This document shows, piece by piece, positions 23,194 to 30,879 of a stretch of DNA of 64,000 bases (its first letter is position 1; each line of letters starts with the position of its first letter). This DNA is from a bacterium (GTDB taxonomy: Bacteria; Bacillota; Clostridia; Oscillospirales; Oscillospiraceae). A program made the position numbers and the translations under genes. Where the stretch lies: the NCBI GenBank assembly GCA_029009095.1, contig JAQXJT010000007.1:1-64000 (forward strand), given 5' to 3'. Under the pieces are notes generated by a model, which was given only the letters and a program-made list of their open reading frames with translations, was not told the origin of the DNA and did not search any database.

Positions 23194-24960
23194 TTACCTG
23201 GCAAAGTCGCCGGTGAGCATGGTGAGCATATCGTTGCCCTGGGCCTGTACCAGCTCGGTGAGCACGATGATGTCGTCGATGCCGTATTCCTTGACGATGG
23301 GGGAGACGGGGTTGTCGTAGTGCCAGTCCCGCACCACCACCGTGTGGTAGTGCTGGGAGAGGTAGATGACGAAGGGGTTGGCGTAGGAGTCCTTGATCAC
23401 CAGACAGGCGGAGTCGTCCTCGATGTCGTTGTTGATGATCTCCGTCACATAATGATCGCCGTTGAGGAAGGACAGGTACTTCTTCTCATAGCTGTCCCCG
23501 GACTTGTCCACCACGCAGCCGTGCTCCACCCAGTTGCCGCCCATGGCGTGACTGCGGGCGGTGATGTTGCCGGGGGGGTCGTAGGCGTAGACCGTGTCGG
23601 GGTTGGCCGCCATGTCCTTGTTGAGGCTGGTGCGGTAGTAGGAGCCGAGGAAACCGGGGAAAACGTGCTCGGTGTACTCCGAGAGGGGCACGGGGGTGAA
23701 GCCCGCCGCCTCGCACCACTGCTCGTAGGCATACCAGGCGGCCAGCGCCGTCCAGTGGTGGTCGGTGCGGAAGTAGAGGTACTCGCTGTTGTGGGCGCGG
23801 AGGGTGTCGTAGATGTAGACGGGGATCAGGTTATCGCTCTTGTTGGTGTAGAAATGCTCGATGGCCTCGCCCTGCCGGATCAGGTAGAGCTGGTCGTAGA
23901 TGTCGTAGGAGAGGACGATGCCGCCGGAGTTGGGACAGATGATGCTGAAAAGGCGGCATTGCCCGGCGTAGCGGTCGGCAGCCTTGCTGAGGACGCGGCT
24001 GTACTCCTCCGCGGCGGTCCTGCCCAGATTGTACACCTCGTAGGCGCTGTCGCCGAAGTAGATGGCGGCGTTGATCTGCCGGGCCGCGTTGGGGTCGAAG
24101 ACCACGCCGGAGGCGGGGTCGGGGGTGGGGGCAGGGTCGGGGGTGGGATCGGAGACCGGCTCGGGCGTTGTCTCAGGTTCGGGCGCCGCCGTGACCTCCG
24201 CCGGGGGCGTGCTCTCCACCGGGGGAGCCTCCTCCGCGGGGGTGGGAATGGGGGTGGCGGCGGGCACCTCCGTCTCCGAGGGCGGCGTCACGCCGCCAAG
24301 AGAGCCGGAAAAGGTGACGGTGCGGTCGCCGTAGAGCTCGGAGAAGCGGTTCTGGGCCTCCACCCAGCGCTCCCGCAGGGGGAAGGTGTCGGAAAACCAG
24401 CGGCCGATGCCGTCGAACCAGTCTCCGGAGAGGAGGGCGGAGAGGGAGAACGGGGGAAACTCCTCCAGATCCCGCTGTTCCAGCTCGGAATGGCGCGGGC
24501 GCAGGGGCAGCGCCCAGGAGAGTACCGTCAGCGCCAGCAGCGCGGCAAAGAAGGGCGCACTGCGCCGCAGCGCCCCCCGGCGGAGCCGGGCGGCGTCCCG
24601 CCCGCCGGATCTGCCGGCGCGGTCATCGGCATCGTCCGCGCAGACGGCATCGTCCGCGTGATCCCCGGAAACATCGGCATACTCCCCGCCTGCGAAGGCG
24701 TCGTCTTCGGGAAGGCCGGCGAAATCCCCGCCCCAGTCCCGGGCGTAGAGCAGCGGGTCCGCCGGCTCCTCCCCGGTGAAGAGATCCGCCTCGGCGGAGA
24801 AGAGGTCTTCTTCCGGGGAGAAGCAGTCCTCCCCGGCAAAGGGGTATTCCTCCCCGGCAAAGGGATATTCCTCCCCGGAGGGGGTGGGCGCTTCCTCCCG
24901 CCGGGGAGGGTTGCGCCTGCTGCCGCGGCGGTGGCCGCGGGAGGAACGGTCAAAAGGCAT
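23194..24960 (-). CDS. DHHW-motif protein of the AlgX/SGNH type (polysaccharide acetylation)
   Basis: A 588-residue membrane-anchored protein. Residues 1-130 form an unusually long acidic cytoplasmic region with repeats such as EEYPFAGEEYPFAGED. A transmembrane helix follows near residue 142 (FFAALLALTVLSWALPL), then a Pro/Thr/Glu linker (about residues 235-295) and an SGNH-like domain with YFRTDHHWTALAAWYAYEQW, the DHHW motif, and CLVIKDSYANPFVIYLSQHY near the C-terminus. It starts 12 bases after the MBOAT gene. The pair probably transfers acetyl groups from the cytoplasm to an extracellular polysaccharide. Confidence 0.88.
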   Translation of the reverse strand: MPFDRSSRGHRRGSRRNPPRREEAPTPSGEEYPFAGEEYPFAGEDCFSPEEDLFSAEADLFTGEEPADPLLYARDWGGDFAGLPEDDAFAGGEYADVSGDHADDAVCADDADDRAGRSGGRDAARLRRGALRRSAPFFAALLALTVLSWALPLRPRHSELEQRDLEEFPPFSLSALLSGDWFDGIGRWFSDTFPLRERWVEAQNRFSELYGDRTVTFSGSLGGVTPPSETEVPAATPIPTPAEEAPPVESTPPAEVTAAPEPETTPEPVSDPTPDPAPTPDPASGVVFDPNAARQINAAIYFGDSAYEVYNLGRTAAEEYSRVLSKAADRYAGQCRLFSIICPNSGGIVLSYDIYDQLYLIRQGEAIEHFYTNKSDNLIPVYIYDTLRAHNSEYLYFRTDHHWTALAAWYAYEQWCEAAGFTPVPLSEYTEHVFPGFLGSYYRTSLNKDMAANPDTVYAYDPPGNITARSHAMGGNWVEHGCVVDKSGDSYEKKYLSFLNGDHYVTEIINNDIEDDSACLVIKDSYANPFVIYLSQHYHTVVVRDWHYDNPVSPIVKEYGIDDIIVLTELVQAQGNDMLTMLTGDFAR

Positions 24961-24972
24961 GGTACGGTTCTC

Positions 24973-26433
24973 CTAAAACTGGAAGTAGATGAAAGGGTTG
25001 TAGCTGTTGCCCACCAGACCCATGGTGGCCAGCAGGAGCATGGCGATGGGCAGAAGGGCGTAGCGGAAGAGATTGCGCAGCCGCCGTCCGCCCCGGCTTC
25101 GCTTCAGGGGGCGGGAGATCGCCCTGCCCAGCGCGGCGAACAGGGGGGTGGAGGCGAGCATGGAGAAGATCAGTATGTACAGGTTGTTTTTCAGCAGCAC
25201 TTTGGCGCTGAAGTTGGTCAGGGCGTTGCCGTTGAGCCCCACCATCCCCCGGAGGATAGCGGCGGCCAGACGGAGATCGCCGTTGCGGAAGAGCACCCAG
25301 CCCACGGCCACCACCAGCAGCAGATAGAGGTGGGAGAGCAGCGGCAGCCGGTCCAGCAGCTTTTTCAAAAACAGCTTCTCCAGCAGCAGGAACACGAAGA
25401 AGTAGAGCCCCCACAGCACGAAGTTCCAGCTGGCCCCGTGCCACAGTCCCGTGAGCGCCCAGACCACCAGCAAATTCAGCAGGTTGCGGGGGAGGGAGCA
25501 GCGGCTGCCTCCCAGGGGGATGTACACATAGTCCCGGAAGAAGGAGGACAGGGAGATGTGCCAGCGCCGCCAGAACTCCGTGACGGAGCGGGAGATATAG
25601 GGGTAGTTGAAGTTTTCCGGGTAGTGCAGCCCCAGCATCCGCCCCATGCCGATGGCCATGTCCGAGTAGGCGGAGAAGTCCAGATAGATCTGGAGGGCGT
25701 AGGCAATCACACCCGTCCACACCGCCAGCACGGGCAGGGAGGAGAGGGTGGCCAGATTGCTCTCGAAGGAGGCGGGGTTGGCCAGCGTGGCGTCGGACAG
25801 CAGAATGCTGTCGGCCAGCGCGCCCATGGCGTTGGAGAGCACCACCTTTTTGGCCAGACCCGTGGCGAAGCGCTGCACCCCGGAGGGGAGGCTGCGCCAG
25901 GGATCCCGCTGTGTGAAAAGCTCGTTGGCGATGCTCTTGTAGCGGACGATGGGGCCGGCGATGCACTGGTGGAAGAGACTGGCGTAGAGCAGCACATTCC
26001 AGAAGCTCTCCTGGGCCTCCGCCTCCCGGCGGTATACGTCCACCACATAGGTGAGCAGCTGGAAGGTATAGAAGGAGATGCCGATGGGCAGGACGATATT
26101 CTTCACCCAGCCGGGGGCCTCCCCGAAGAGGGAGCAGAAGAGCCTGGCGTATTTGAACAGCCCGATGAGCCCCAGATTGAACGCGCAGGCCAGGAAAAGC
26201 CACGCCTTCCTGCCGCGCCCGTCCGCCGTGTTCTCGATGCGCAGGGCGAAGAACCAGTCGAAGAAGGACATGGCCGCCAGCAGCAGCACATACTTCGGCT
26301 CGCCCCAGGCGTAGAAGATCAGCGAAAAGACCAGCAGAGAGATGTTTTTCGCTTTCTGCGTGGGGCAGAGGACATAGACCAGCAGATTGGCGGGGAGAAA
26401 GGCGTAGAGAAAGAAAAGACTGGAAAAGACCAT
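24973..26433 (-). CDS. MBOAT family membrane O-acyltransferase (AlgI-like)
   Basis: A 486-residue polytopic membrane enzyme. It opens with MVFSSLFFLYAFLPANLLVY, contains the family segments YTFQLLTYVVDVYR, YLDFSAYSDMAIGMGRMLG and RSVTEFWRRWHISLSSFFRD, and has the catalytic His region ALTGLWHGASWNFVLWGLY. It moves acyl groups across the membrane to the DHHW partner encoded immediately downstream. The chosen ATG is the first in the family frame; GGAT is 12 bases upstream and a strong promoter lies 37-65 bases further up. Confidence 0.93.
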   Translation of the reverse strand: MVFSSLFFLYAFLPANLLVYVLCPTQKAKNISLLVFSLIFYAWGEPKYVLLLAAMSFFDWFFALRIENTADGRGRKAWLFLACAFNLGLIGLFKYARLFCSLFGEAPGWVKNIVLPIGISFYTFQLLTYVVDVYRREAEAQESFWNVLLYASLFHQCIAGPIVRYKSIANELFTQRDPWRSLPSGVQRFATGLAKKVVLSNAMGALADSILLSDATLANPASFESNLATLSSLPVLAVWTGVIAYALQIYLDFSAYSDMAIGMGRMLGLHYPENFNYPYISRSVTEFWRRWHISLSSFFRDYVYIPLGGSRCSLPRNLLNLLVVWALTGLWHGASWNFVLWGLYFFVFLLLEKLFLKKLLDRLPLLSHLYLLLVVAVGWVLFRNGDLRLAAAILRGMVGLNGNALTNFSAKVLLKNNLYILIFSMLASTPLFAALGRAISRPLKRSRGGRRLRNLFRYALLPIAMLLLATMGLVGNSYNPFIYFQF

Positions 26434-26469
26434 ACCGTACGATCCTCTGGATAGACAAATGTTGGGTTC

Positions 26470-26498
26470 ATTATAGCCGCTTTCCCCTTTCTTTTCAA
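26470..26498 (-). promoter_or_regulatory. Sigma-A promoter for the MBOAT-DHHW operon
   Basis: Minus-strand TTGAAA (26493-26498), 17-base spacer, TATAAT (26470-26475). Confidence 0.8.
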
Positions 26499-26542
26499 TA
26501 CTTCCCCCGGAAAAAACCCCCTCTCTCCGCCCTCCATGGAGG

Positions 26543-26578
26543 GAAAAAGGGGGACGGATGATCCCGTCATCCGTCCCC
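26543..26578 (-). terminator. Terminator of the 206-residue hypothetical gene
   Basis: GGGGACGGATGA (26550-26561) pairs with TCATCCGTCCCC (26567-26578); the minus strand continues CCTTTTTCCC. It lies right after the gene's stop codon and upstream of the MBOAT promoter. Confidence 0.82.
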
Positions 26579-26581
26579 GGC

Positions 26582-27202
26582 TTATTCTGCGGCGAAGATG
26601 GCGTAGTCCGTGCCCTCGATGCGCCGCTGCTCCAGCATATTCCGTATGGGCAGCCCGTGCCCGGCCAGAGGCACGGCCACATAGACGCGCCCTTCCCAGC
26701 GGGTGTAGAGGGTGCCGTCCCCGGCCTCGTACCACAACAGCTCCCCGCCGCCGGGCGGCTCCCCGTCCGCCTCCGTGCCGCCGCCCTCCTCCGCGGCCTC
26801 GCCCACTTCCCCGGTTTCCCCCGCCTCCTCCGCGGCGGAACATTCGTGCGCCGCCGCTGTCTCCGCCGCCGCGCCGCAGTCCGGCTCTCTCTCCCGGGAG
26901 GGGGACGGCGGGGCGATCTCCGGGGGCGCGGGTTCCTTTTCCGCCATCCCGGCCTCCCCGGCGTACTCGATGGTGGCGGGGAAGGCGCGCAGATCGTAGC
27001 GGGTGAAGCGCTTTTTCACCGTCACCGTGCCTCCCTCGGGCATCATCACGCCGATGTAGCCCTCCCGCCCCCCGCCGTAGACCGAGAGGCGCAGCAGCCG
27101 CCCTGGGTCGGCGCAGCGGCCCAGAAAGAGGGTATAGTTTCCCTCCGGCATGATCTCCAGCTTCCCGGTCACTTCTCCGTTGATCCTGATCGGTACATCC
27201 AT
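26582..27202 (-). CDS. Hypothetical acidic protein with two small domains, 206 residues
   Basis: Residues 1-80 form a compact, mostly beta domain (MDVPIRINGEVTGKLEIMPE). Residues 85-150 are an Ala/Glu/Gly/Pro-rich low-complexity acidic linker. The last 50 residues contain LWYEAGDGTLYTRWEGRVYV and a second small domain. There is no signal peptide. No family recognised. The ATG lies immediately after a terminator-like hairpin and T-run that follow mazF, so expression may depend on read-through. Confidence 0.6.
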   Translation of the reverse strand: MDVPIRINGEVTGKLEIMPEGNYTLFLGRCADPGRLLRLSVYGGGREGYIGVMMPEGGTVTVKKRFTRYDLRAFPATIEYAGEAGMAEKEPAPPEIAPPSPSREREPDCGAAAETAAAHECSAAEEAGETGEVGEAAEEGGGTEADGEPPGGGELLWYEAGDGTLYTRWEGRVYVAVPLAGHGLPIRNMLEQRRIEGTDYAIFAAE

Positions 27203-27238
27203 AAAAAACACCACCCCGTCTCTAATCTATGGACGGGG
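27203..27238 (-). terminator. Hairpin and T-run between mazF and the next gene, abutting its start
   Basis: On the minus strand CCCCGTC (27232-27238) pairs with GACGGGG (27214-27220), followed by TGGTG, six Ts and directly the ATG of the 206-residue gene. The purine-rich 3' arm also contains the only Shine-Dalgarno-like sequence for that ATG. Confidence 0.6.
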
Positions 27239-27266
27239 CGGCGACGGTATGCTTTTTTGGGGGCGC

Positions 27267-27626
27267 TTACTGCGCGGTGGGGCCGAGACCGAAGGAGACC
27301 GCGATGGCGTTGTCCACTTCCTGCATCACCGACTTGGGCAGCTTGCCCATGTGCTCGCGCAGCCGGGATTTGTCCAGCGTGCGGATCTGCTCGAGCAGGA
27401 TCACGCTGTCACGGCTGAGTCCGCAGCTCTCCGAGGGCAGGGCGATGTGGGTGGGCAGCCGCGCCTTGCCCGTCTGGGAGGTGATGGCGGCGGCGATCAC
27501 CGTGGGGCTGTGCCGGTTGCCGGTGTCGTTCTGCACGATGAGCACCGGACGCATCCCGCCCTGTTCGCTGCCCACCACCGGGCTCAGATCCGCGTAGTAA
27601 ATATCTCCCCGTTTCACTGTGTTCAT
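27267..27626 (-). CDS. mazF: MazF/PemK-family endoribonuclease toxin
   Basis: A sequence-specific mRNA interferase of the NdoA/EndoA type. The 119-residue product begins [20 protein letters not shown] and contains [20 protein letters not shown], with the conserved Arg and Thr of the active site, and [13 protein letters not shown] near the C-terminus. The ATG follows GGAGAGTGAATCGC. It lies downstream of alr, as ndoA does in Bacillus, but the gap of 106 bases holds no MazE/EndoAI-type antitoxin gene. Confidence 0.93.
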   Translation of the reverse strand: MNTVKRGDIYYADLSPVVGSEQGGMRPVLIVQNDTGNRHSPTVIAAAITSQTGKARLPTHIALPSESCGLSRDSVILLEQIRTLDKSRLREHMGKLPKSVMQEVDNAIAVSFGLGPTAQ

Positions 27627-27732
27627 GCGATTCACTCTCCGATGAAGGTTGCTCGCCCATTCCATTCTATGTAGGGCTGCTAACATTCTCCCTCATCCAC
27701 GCCGCTTTTATACGGCGGGAGCGACGCTTTTT

Positions 27733-28869
27733 TCACTCGGCATTTTTATACACCCGCGGCACCCGGCCGGATGGGGCGCAGCAGATCTCGTAGTTGATGG
27801 TGCCGGCTTTGGCGGCCACCTCCTCCACGGGCAGCACCTGTTCCCCGTCGGAGCCGAAGATGGTGGCCACGTCACCCACCTGCACCCCGGGTATGTCCGT
27901 CACATCCAGCATACATACATCCATGCAGATGCGCCCCACCTGGGGCGCCCGCCGTCCGTGGAGCAGCGCTTCCATCTTCCCGGAGAGGCAGCGGTGGAGC
28001 CCGTCGGCGTAGCCGATGGGCAGTACTGCCAGCGTGCAGTCCCGCTCCGCCACCCAGACGCCGCCGTAGCTGATGGCGTCGCCCTTTTTGTGGTGGGTCA
28101 CGGCCGCCACCCGGCTGCGCAGGCTCATGGCCGGGCGCAGCTCCAGACCGCCCCGCGCTTTGTCCGGGTAGCAGCCGTAGGTGAGGAGCCCGGGGCGCAC
28201 CATATCCCCGGCGTACTCCCGGTAGGAGAGCACCGCCCCGGAGTTGCAGCAGTGGCGCAGGGCGAAGGTCACGCCGCTTCTGCGCTCGATCTCACCGGCG
28301 GCCCGGGTGAAGAGCGCGTACTGCCGCCGGGTGTAGTCCCCGCCGTCGGGCATGTCCGACACGGCGAAGTGGGTGAAGCAGCCCTCCGCCTCCAGCTGCG
28401 GCAGCCGCACCGCCCGGGCCGCGGCCTCCCAGCCGCTCTCCTCCCCGGCGGCGAAGCCGATGCGCCCCATGCCCGTGTCCAGCTTCACATGGACCCGCAG
28501 CCGCAGCCCCCGGGGCAGCGCGGCGGCGTAGGCCAGGGCCTTCTCCTCGCACTCCAGCGCGGCGGTGATGTTCTGCCGGGCCATGACGGCCGCGTCCCCG
28601 GCCTCCGTGGCCCCCAGAATGAGGATGGGCAGGGTGATCCCCGCCTCCCGCAGCGCCAGCGCCTCCTCCAGACAGGCCACCGCCAGATACGCCGCGCCGC
28701 ACCGCTCCAGCCGCCGGGCCACGGGGACGGCCCCGTGGCCGTAGGCGTCGGCCTTCACCACGCCCAGAAAGCGGCAGCCCTCCGGCAGCACGCGGCGGAT
28801 CTCGCGCACATTGTGCTCAATGGCGTCCAGATCGATCTCCAGCCAGGTTCTCTTTCTTTTTTCATCCAT
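27733..28869 (-). CDS. alr: Alanine racemase
   Basis: A PLP enzyme that makes D-alanine for peptidoglycan. The PLP Lys is in FLGVVKADAYGHGA (near residue 40), the second catalytic base Tyr is in AVLPIGYADGLHR and the family segment RICMDVCMLDVTD is present. Length 378 is normal. It starts two bases after a lipoprotein gene's stop codon, and mazF follows, so the three form an operon driven from the promoter at 29474-29502. Confidence 0.97.
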   Translation of the reverse strand: MDEKRKRTWLEIDLDAIEHNVREIRRVLPEGCRFLGVVKADAYGHGAVPVARRLERCGAAYLAVACLEEALALREAGITLPILILGATEAGDAAVMARQNITAALECEEKALAYAAALPRGLRLRVHVKLDTGMGRIGFAAGEESGWEAAARAVRLPQLEAEGCFTHFAVSDMPDGGDYTRRQYALFTRAAGEIERRSGVTFALRHCCNSGAVLSYREYAGDMVRPGLLTYGCYPDKARGGLELRPAMSLRSRVAAVTHHKKGDAISYGGVWVAERDCTLAVLPIGYADGLHRCLSGKMEALLHGRRAPQVGRICMDVCMLDVTDIPGVQVGDVATIFGSDGEQVLPVEEVAAKAGTINYEICCAPSGRVPRVYKNAE

Positions 28870-28871
28870 AT

Positions 28872-29417
28872 CTATTCCCCACCTTTTTGGGCAAAGCCCT
28901 CGATCTCGATGGTCACCGCCGCCCGCCCCCGGGAGACGAGGACGGCGGAGAGGGGTGTCATGGCCCCGTCAAAGACCACCAGCAGCCGCTCCTCCTCGCT
29001 CACATAGAGCTCCGCCTCCATGCCCTCGCCTAGCTTGCTCCAGCTCAGCAGTCTTCCGCCCCGGAGGGCGGCGCAGAGGAGGGGCAGCGCGGCGGCGGGG
29101 CTGTCTCCATTGGCGGCGACGGGGGGCAGCGCCAGCACGGCCCCGTCGTACTCCAGCGTGCTCTCCCCCCGCTGCCGCAGCGTCAGCCCGGACAGGGCGG
29201 CAGGCTCCGTCAATGTCACTTCCGTCTCCTCCGTGCCGGAGCGGACGCCGGCGGCATAGGTCCACGCCGTGCCGTCCACAGAGGCGGTCACCCGGGCGGA
29301 AAAGGAAAGCTCCGCCCCGGCCGCGGCCTCCTGCCATACGGCAAATCGTTCCTCTCCGCCCCGGCCGCAGCCGCAGAGCAGCGCGGCGAGACAGAGAAAG
29401 CACAGTCCTTTTCGCAT
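28872..29417 (-). CDS. Small lipoprotein of unknown function
   Basis: A 181-residue protein with a signal peptide and lipobox (CLAALLCGCG, Cys near residue 14-16), followed by a mostly beta domain of about 160 residues. Its position directly upstream of alr resembles the lipoprotein-alr-ndoA arrangement of Bacillus (where ydcC precedes alr), but I cannot show homology. The ATG follows AAGGAGGACATACC. First gene of the lipoprotein-alr-mazF operon. Confidence 0.78.
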   Translation of the reverse strand: MRKGLCFLCLAALLCGCGRGGEERFAVWQEAAAGAELSFSARVTASVDGTAWTYAAGVRSGTEETEVTLTEPAALSGLTLRQRGESTLEYDGAVLALPPVAANGDSPAAALPLLCAALRGGRLLSWSKLGEGMEAELYVSEEERLLVVFDGAMTPLSAVLVSRGRAAVTIEIEGFAQKGGE

Positions 29418-29473
29418 GGTATGTCCTCCTTCTTCGCCTCCGGAGAGGCGGTTTTGTCCCATGCGACCAATAT

Positions 29474-29502
29474 ATTATAGTGACCGCGGGCGTATTCGTC
29501 AA
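29474..29502 (-). promoter_or_regulatory. Sigma-A promoter for the lipoprotein-alr-mazF operon
   Basis: Minus-strand TTGACG (29497-29502), 17-base spacer, TATAAT (29474-29479). It diverges from the pheST promoter, their -35 elements being only eight bases apart. Confidence 0.8.
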
Positions 29503-29510
29503 TTTTTATC

Positions 29511-29539
29511 TTGCGAAACGGGGCAGACTATGGTATAAA
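29511..29539 (+). promoter_or_regulatory. Sigma-A promoter for the T-box-pheST operon
   Basis: TTGCGA (29511-29516), 17-base spacer, TATAAA (29534-29539), upstream of the T-box leader. Confidence 0.7.
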
Positions 29540-29554
29540 AGAAAACTGTAACAA

Positions 29555-29787
29555 GCTGAGATCGGGAAAATAACGGCCCACCCCTGCCACAGAGAACGGA
29601 CGCGAAACGCTGAGAGCGTCCCGCAGCGCGGCGCCGTTTGGTTCGCCCGTGAGCTCCGGCCAATCCCCGGCGGCGCGCGCCCGTTACAGCGCGGAGAGTG
29701 CGGACGCGCTGCGTCCGAATGCGGGTGGTACCGCGGAAGGTCGGCCTTTCGTCCCCTGACAGGGGAGGAGAGGCGTTTTTTTATTTT
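29555..29787 (+). promoter_or_regulatory. T-box riboswitch (tRNA-Phe responsive) of pheST
   Basis: The leader carries the conserved T-box GCGGGTGGTACCGCGG at 29721-29736. It then has a terminator (GCCTTTCGTCCCC paired with GGGGAGGAGAGGC, 29744-29774) ending in seven Ts. Upstream, GCTGAGAG (29609-29616) and the purine-rich segments fit Stem I. A TTC triplet at 29642-29644 is a plausible Phe specifier. Uncharged tRNA-Phe would pair with the specifier and the T-box bulge, favour the antiterminator and allow pheST transcription. It occupies most of the 412-base gap between the lipoprotein and pheS. Confidence 0.92.
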
Positions 29788-29829
29788 GTCTGAGAATATT
29801 TTTCCATACAGAAAGCAGGAGGAACACAC

Positions 29830-30858
29830 ATGAAAGAACAGTTGGAGGCTTTGAGAGAGGCGTCCCGCGCTCTCATCGACGAAGCCGTGGACGTGGAGGC
29901 GCTGGAGGCTCTCCGTGTCCGCTATCTGGGCAAAAAGGGCGAACTGACCGCGCTTTTGAAGCAGATGGGCAAGCTCTCGGCCGAGGAGCGCCCGGTGATG
30001 GGCCAGCTGGCCAACCGCATCCGCGGCGAGCTGGAGAGCCGGCTGGAGGAGCGGCGGAGCGATCTGGCCGCCCGGGCCCAGGAGGAGAAGCTCCGGGAAG
30101 AGACCGTGGATGTGACCATCCCCGGCAATGTGACGAGACTGGGCGTGAAGCACCCCATGAACACCGTGCTGGACGAGATCAAGGAGGCCTTTGTGAGCAT
30201 GGGCTTCGATGTGCTGGACGGCCCCGAGGTGGAGTACGCCGACTATAATTTTACCCGCCTCAACACCCCCGCCAACCACCCCGCCCGGGAGTGGACGGAT
30301 ACCTTCTACTTCGAGGAGGACAGCAGCATCCTCCTGCGTACCCAGACCAGCGCCATGCAGATCCACGCCATGGAAGAGCGGGAGCTGCCCATCCGGGTGA
30401 TCATCCCCGGGCGGGTCTACCGCAAGGACGAGGTGGACGCCACCCACTCCCCCATGTTCCACCAGATCGAGGGTCTGGTGGTGGACAGGGGCGTGACCAT
30501 GGCCGATCTGAAGGGCACGCTGAATCTGCTGGTGGAGAAGCTCTACGGCAAGGGCACCGTCACCCGCTTCCGCCCTCACCACTTCCCCTTCACCGAGCCC
30601 AGCTGCGAGATGGATGTGCAGTGCCACGAGTGCGGCGGCAAGGGCTGCCGGGTCTGCAAGGGCGAGGGCTGGATCGAGATCCTCGGCGCGGGCGTGGTGC
30701 ACCCCAAGGTGCTGGAGGGCTGCGGCATCGACCCCAATGTGTACTCCGGCTGGGCCTTCGGCATGGGTCTGGAGCGTCTGGCGCTGCGCCGCTTCAACAT
30801 CAGCGATCTGCGGCTGATCTTCGAGAACGATGTGCGCTTCCTGGAACAGTTCCGCTAA
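29830..30858 (+). CDS. pheS: Phenylalanyl-tRNA synthetase alpha subunit
   Basis: The catalytic subunit of the heterotetrameric PheRS. The N-terminal coiled coil (residues 1-85) is followed by a class II synthetase core. Motif 2 is in PIRVIIPGRVYRKDEVDATH with HSPMFHQIEGLVVD, and motif 3 is GWAFGMGLERLALRRF near the C-terminus. The 342-residue length is normal. An insert contains CHECGGKGCRVCKGEGW, a Cys-rich segment also found in other Firmicutes PheS. The ATG follows AGGAGGAACACAC. Confidence 0.98.
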   Translation: MKEQLEALREASRALIDEAVDVEALEALRVRYLGKKGELTALLKQMGKLSAEERPVMGQLANRIRGELESRLEERRSDLAARAQEEKLREETVDVTIPGNVTRLGVKHPMNTVLDEIKEAFVSMGFDVLDGPEVEYADYNFTRLNTPANHPAREWTDTFYFEEDSSILLRTQTSAMQIHAMEERELPIRVIIPGRVYRKDEVDATHSPMFHQIEGLVVDRGVTMADLKGTLNLLVEKLYGKGTVTRFRPHHFPFTEPSCEMDVQCHECGGKGCRVCKGEGWIEILGAGVVHPKVLEGCGIDPNVYSGWAFGMGLERLALRRFNISDLRLIFENDVRFLEQFR

Positions 30859-30879
30859 GAGAGAAGGAGGAACGAGAGA

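Noticed and set aside
23320..26454. A 1044-codon plus-strand frame across the MBOAT and DHHW genes
   Set aside because: The translation is Gly/Val/His/Glu-rich with no recognisable domain, while the minus-strand genes have clear family motifs.
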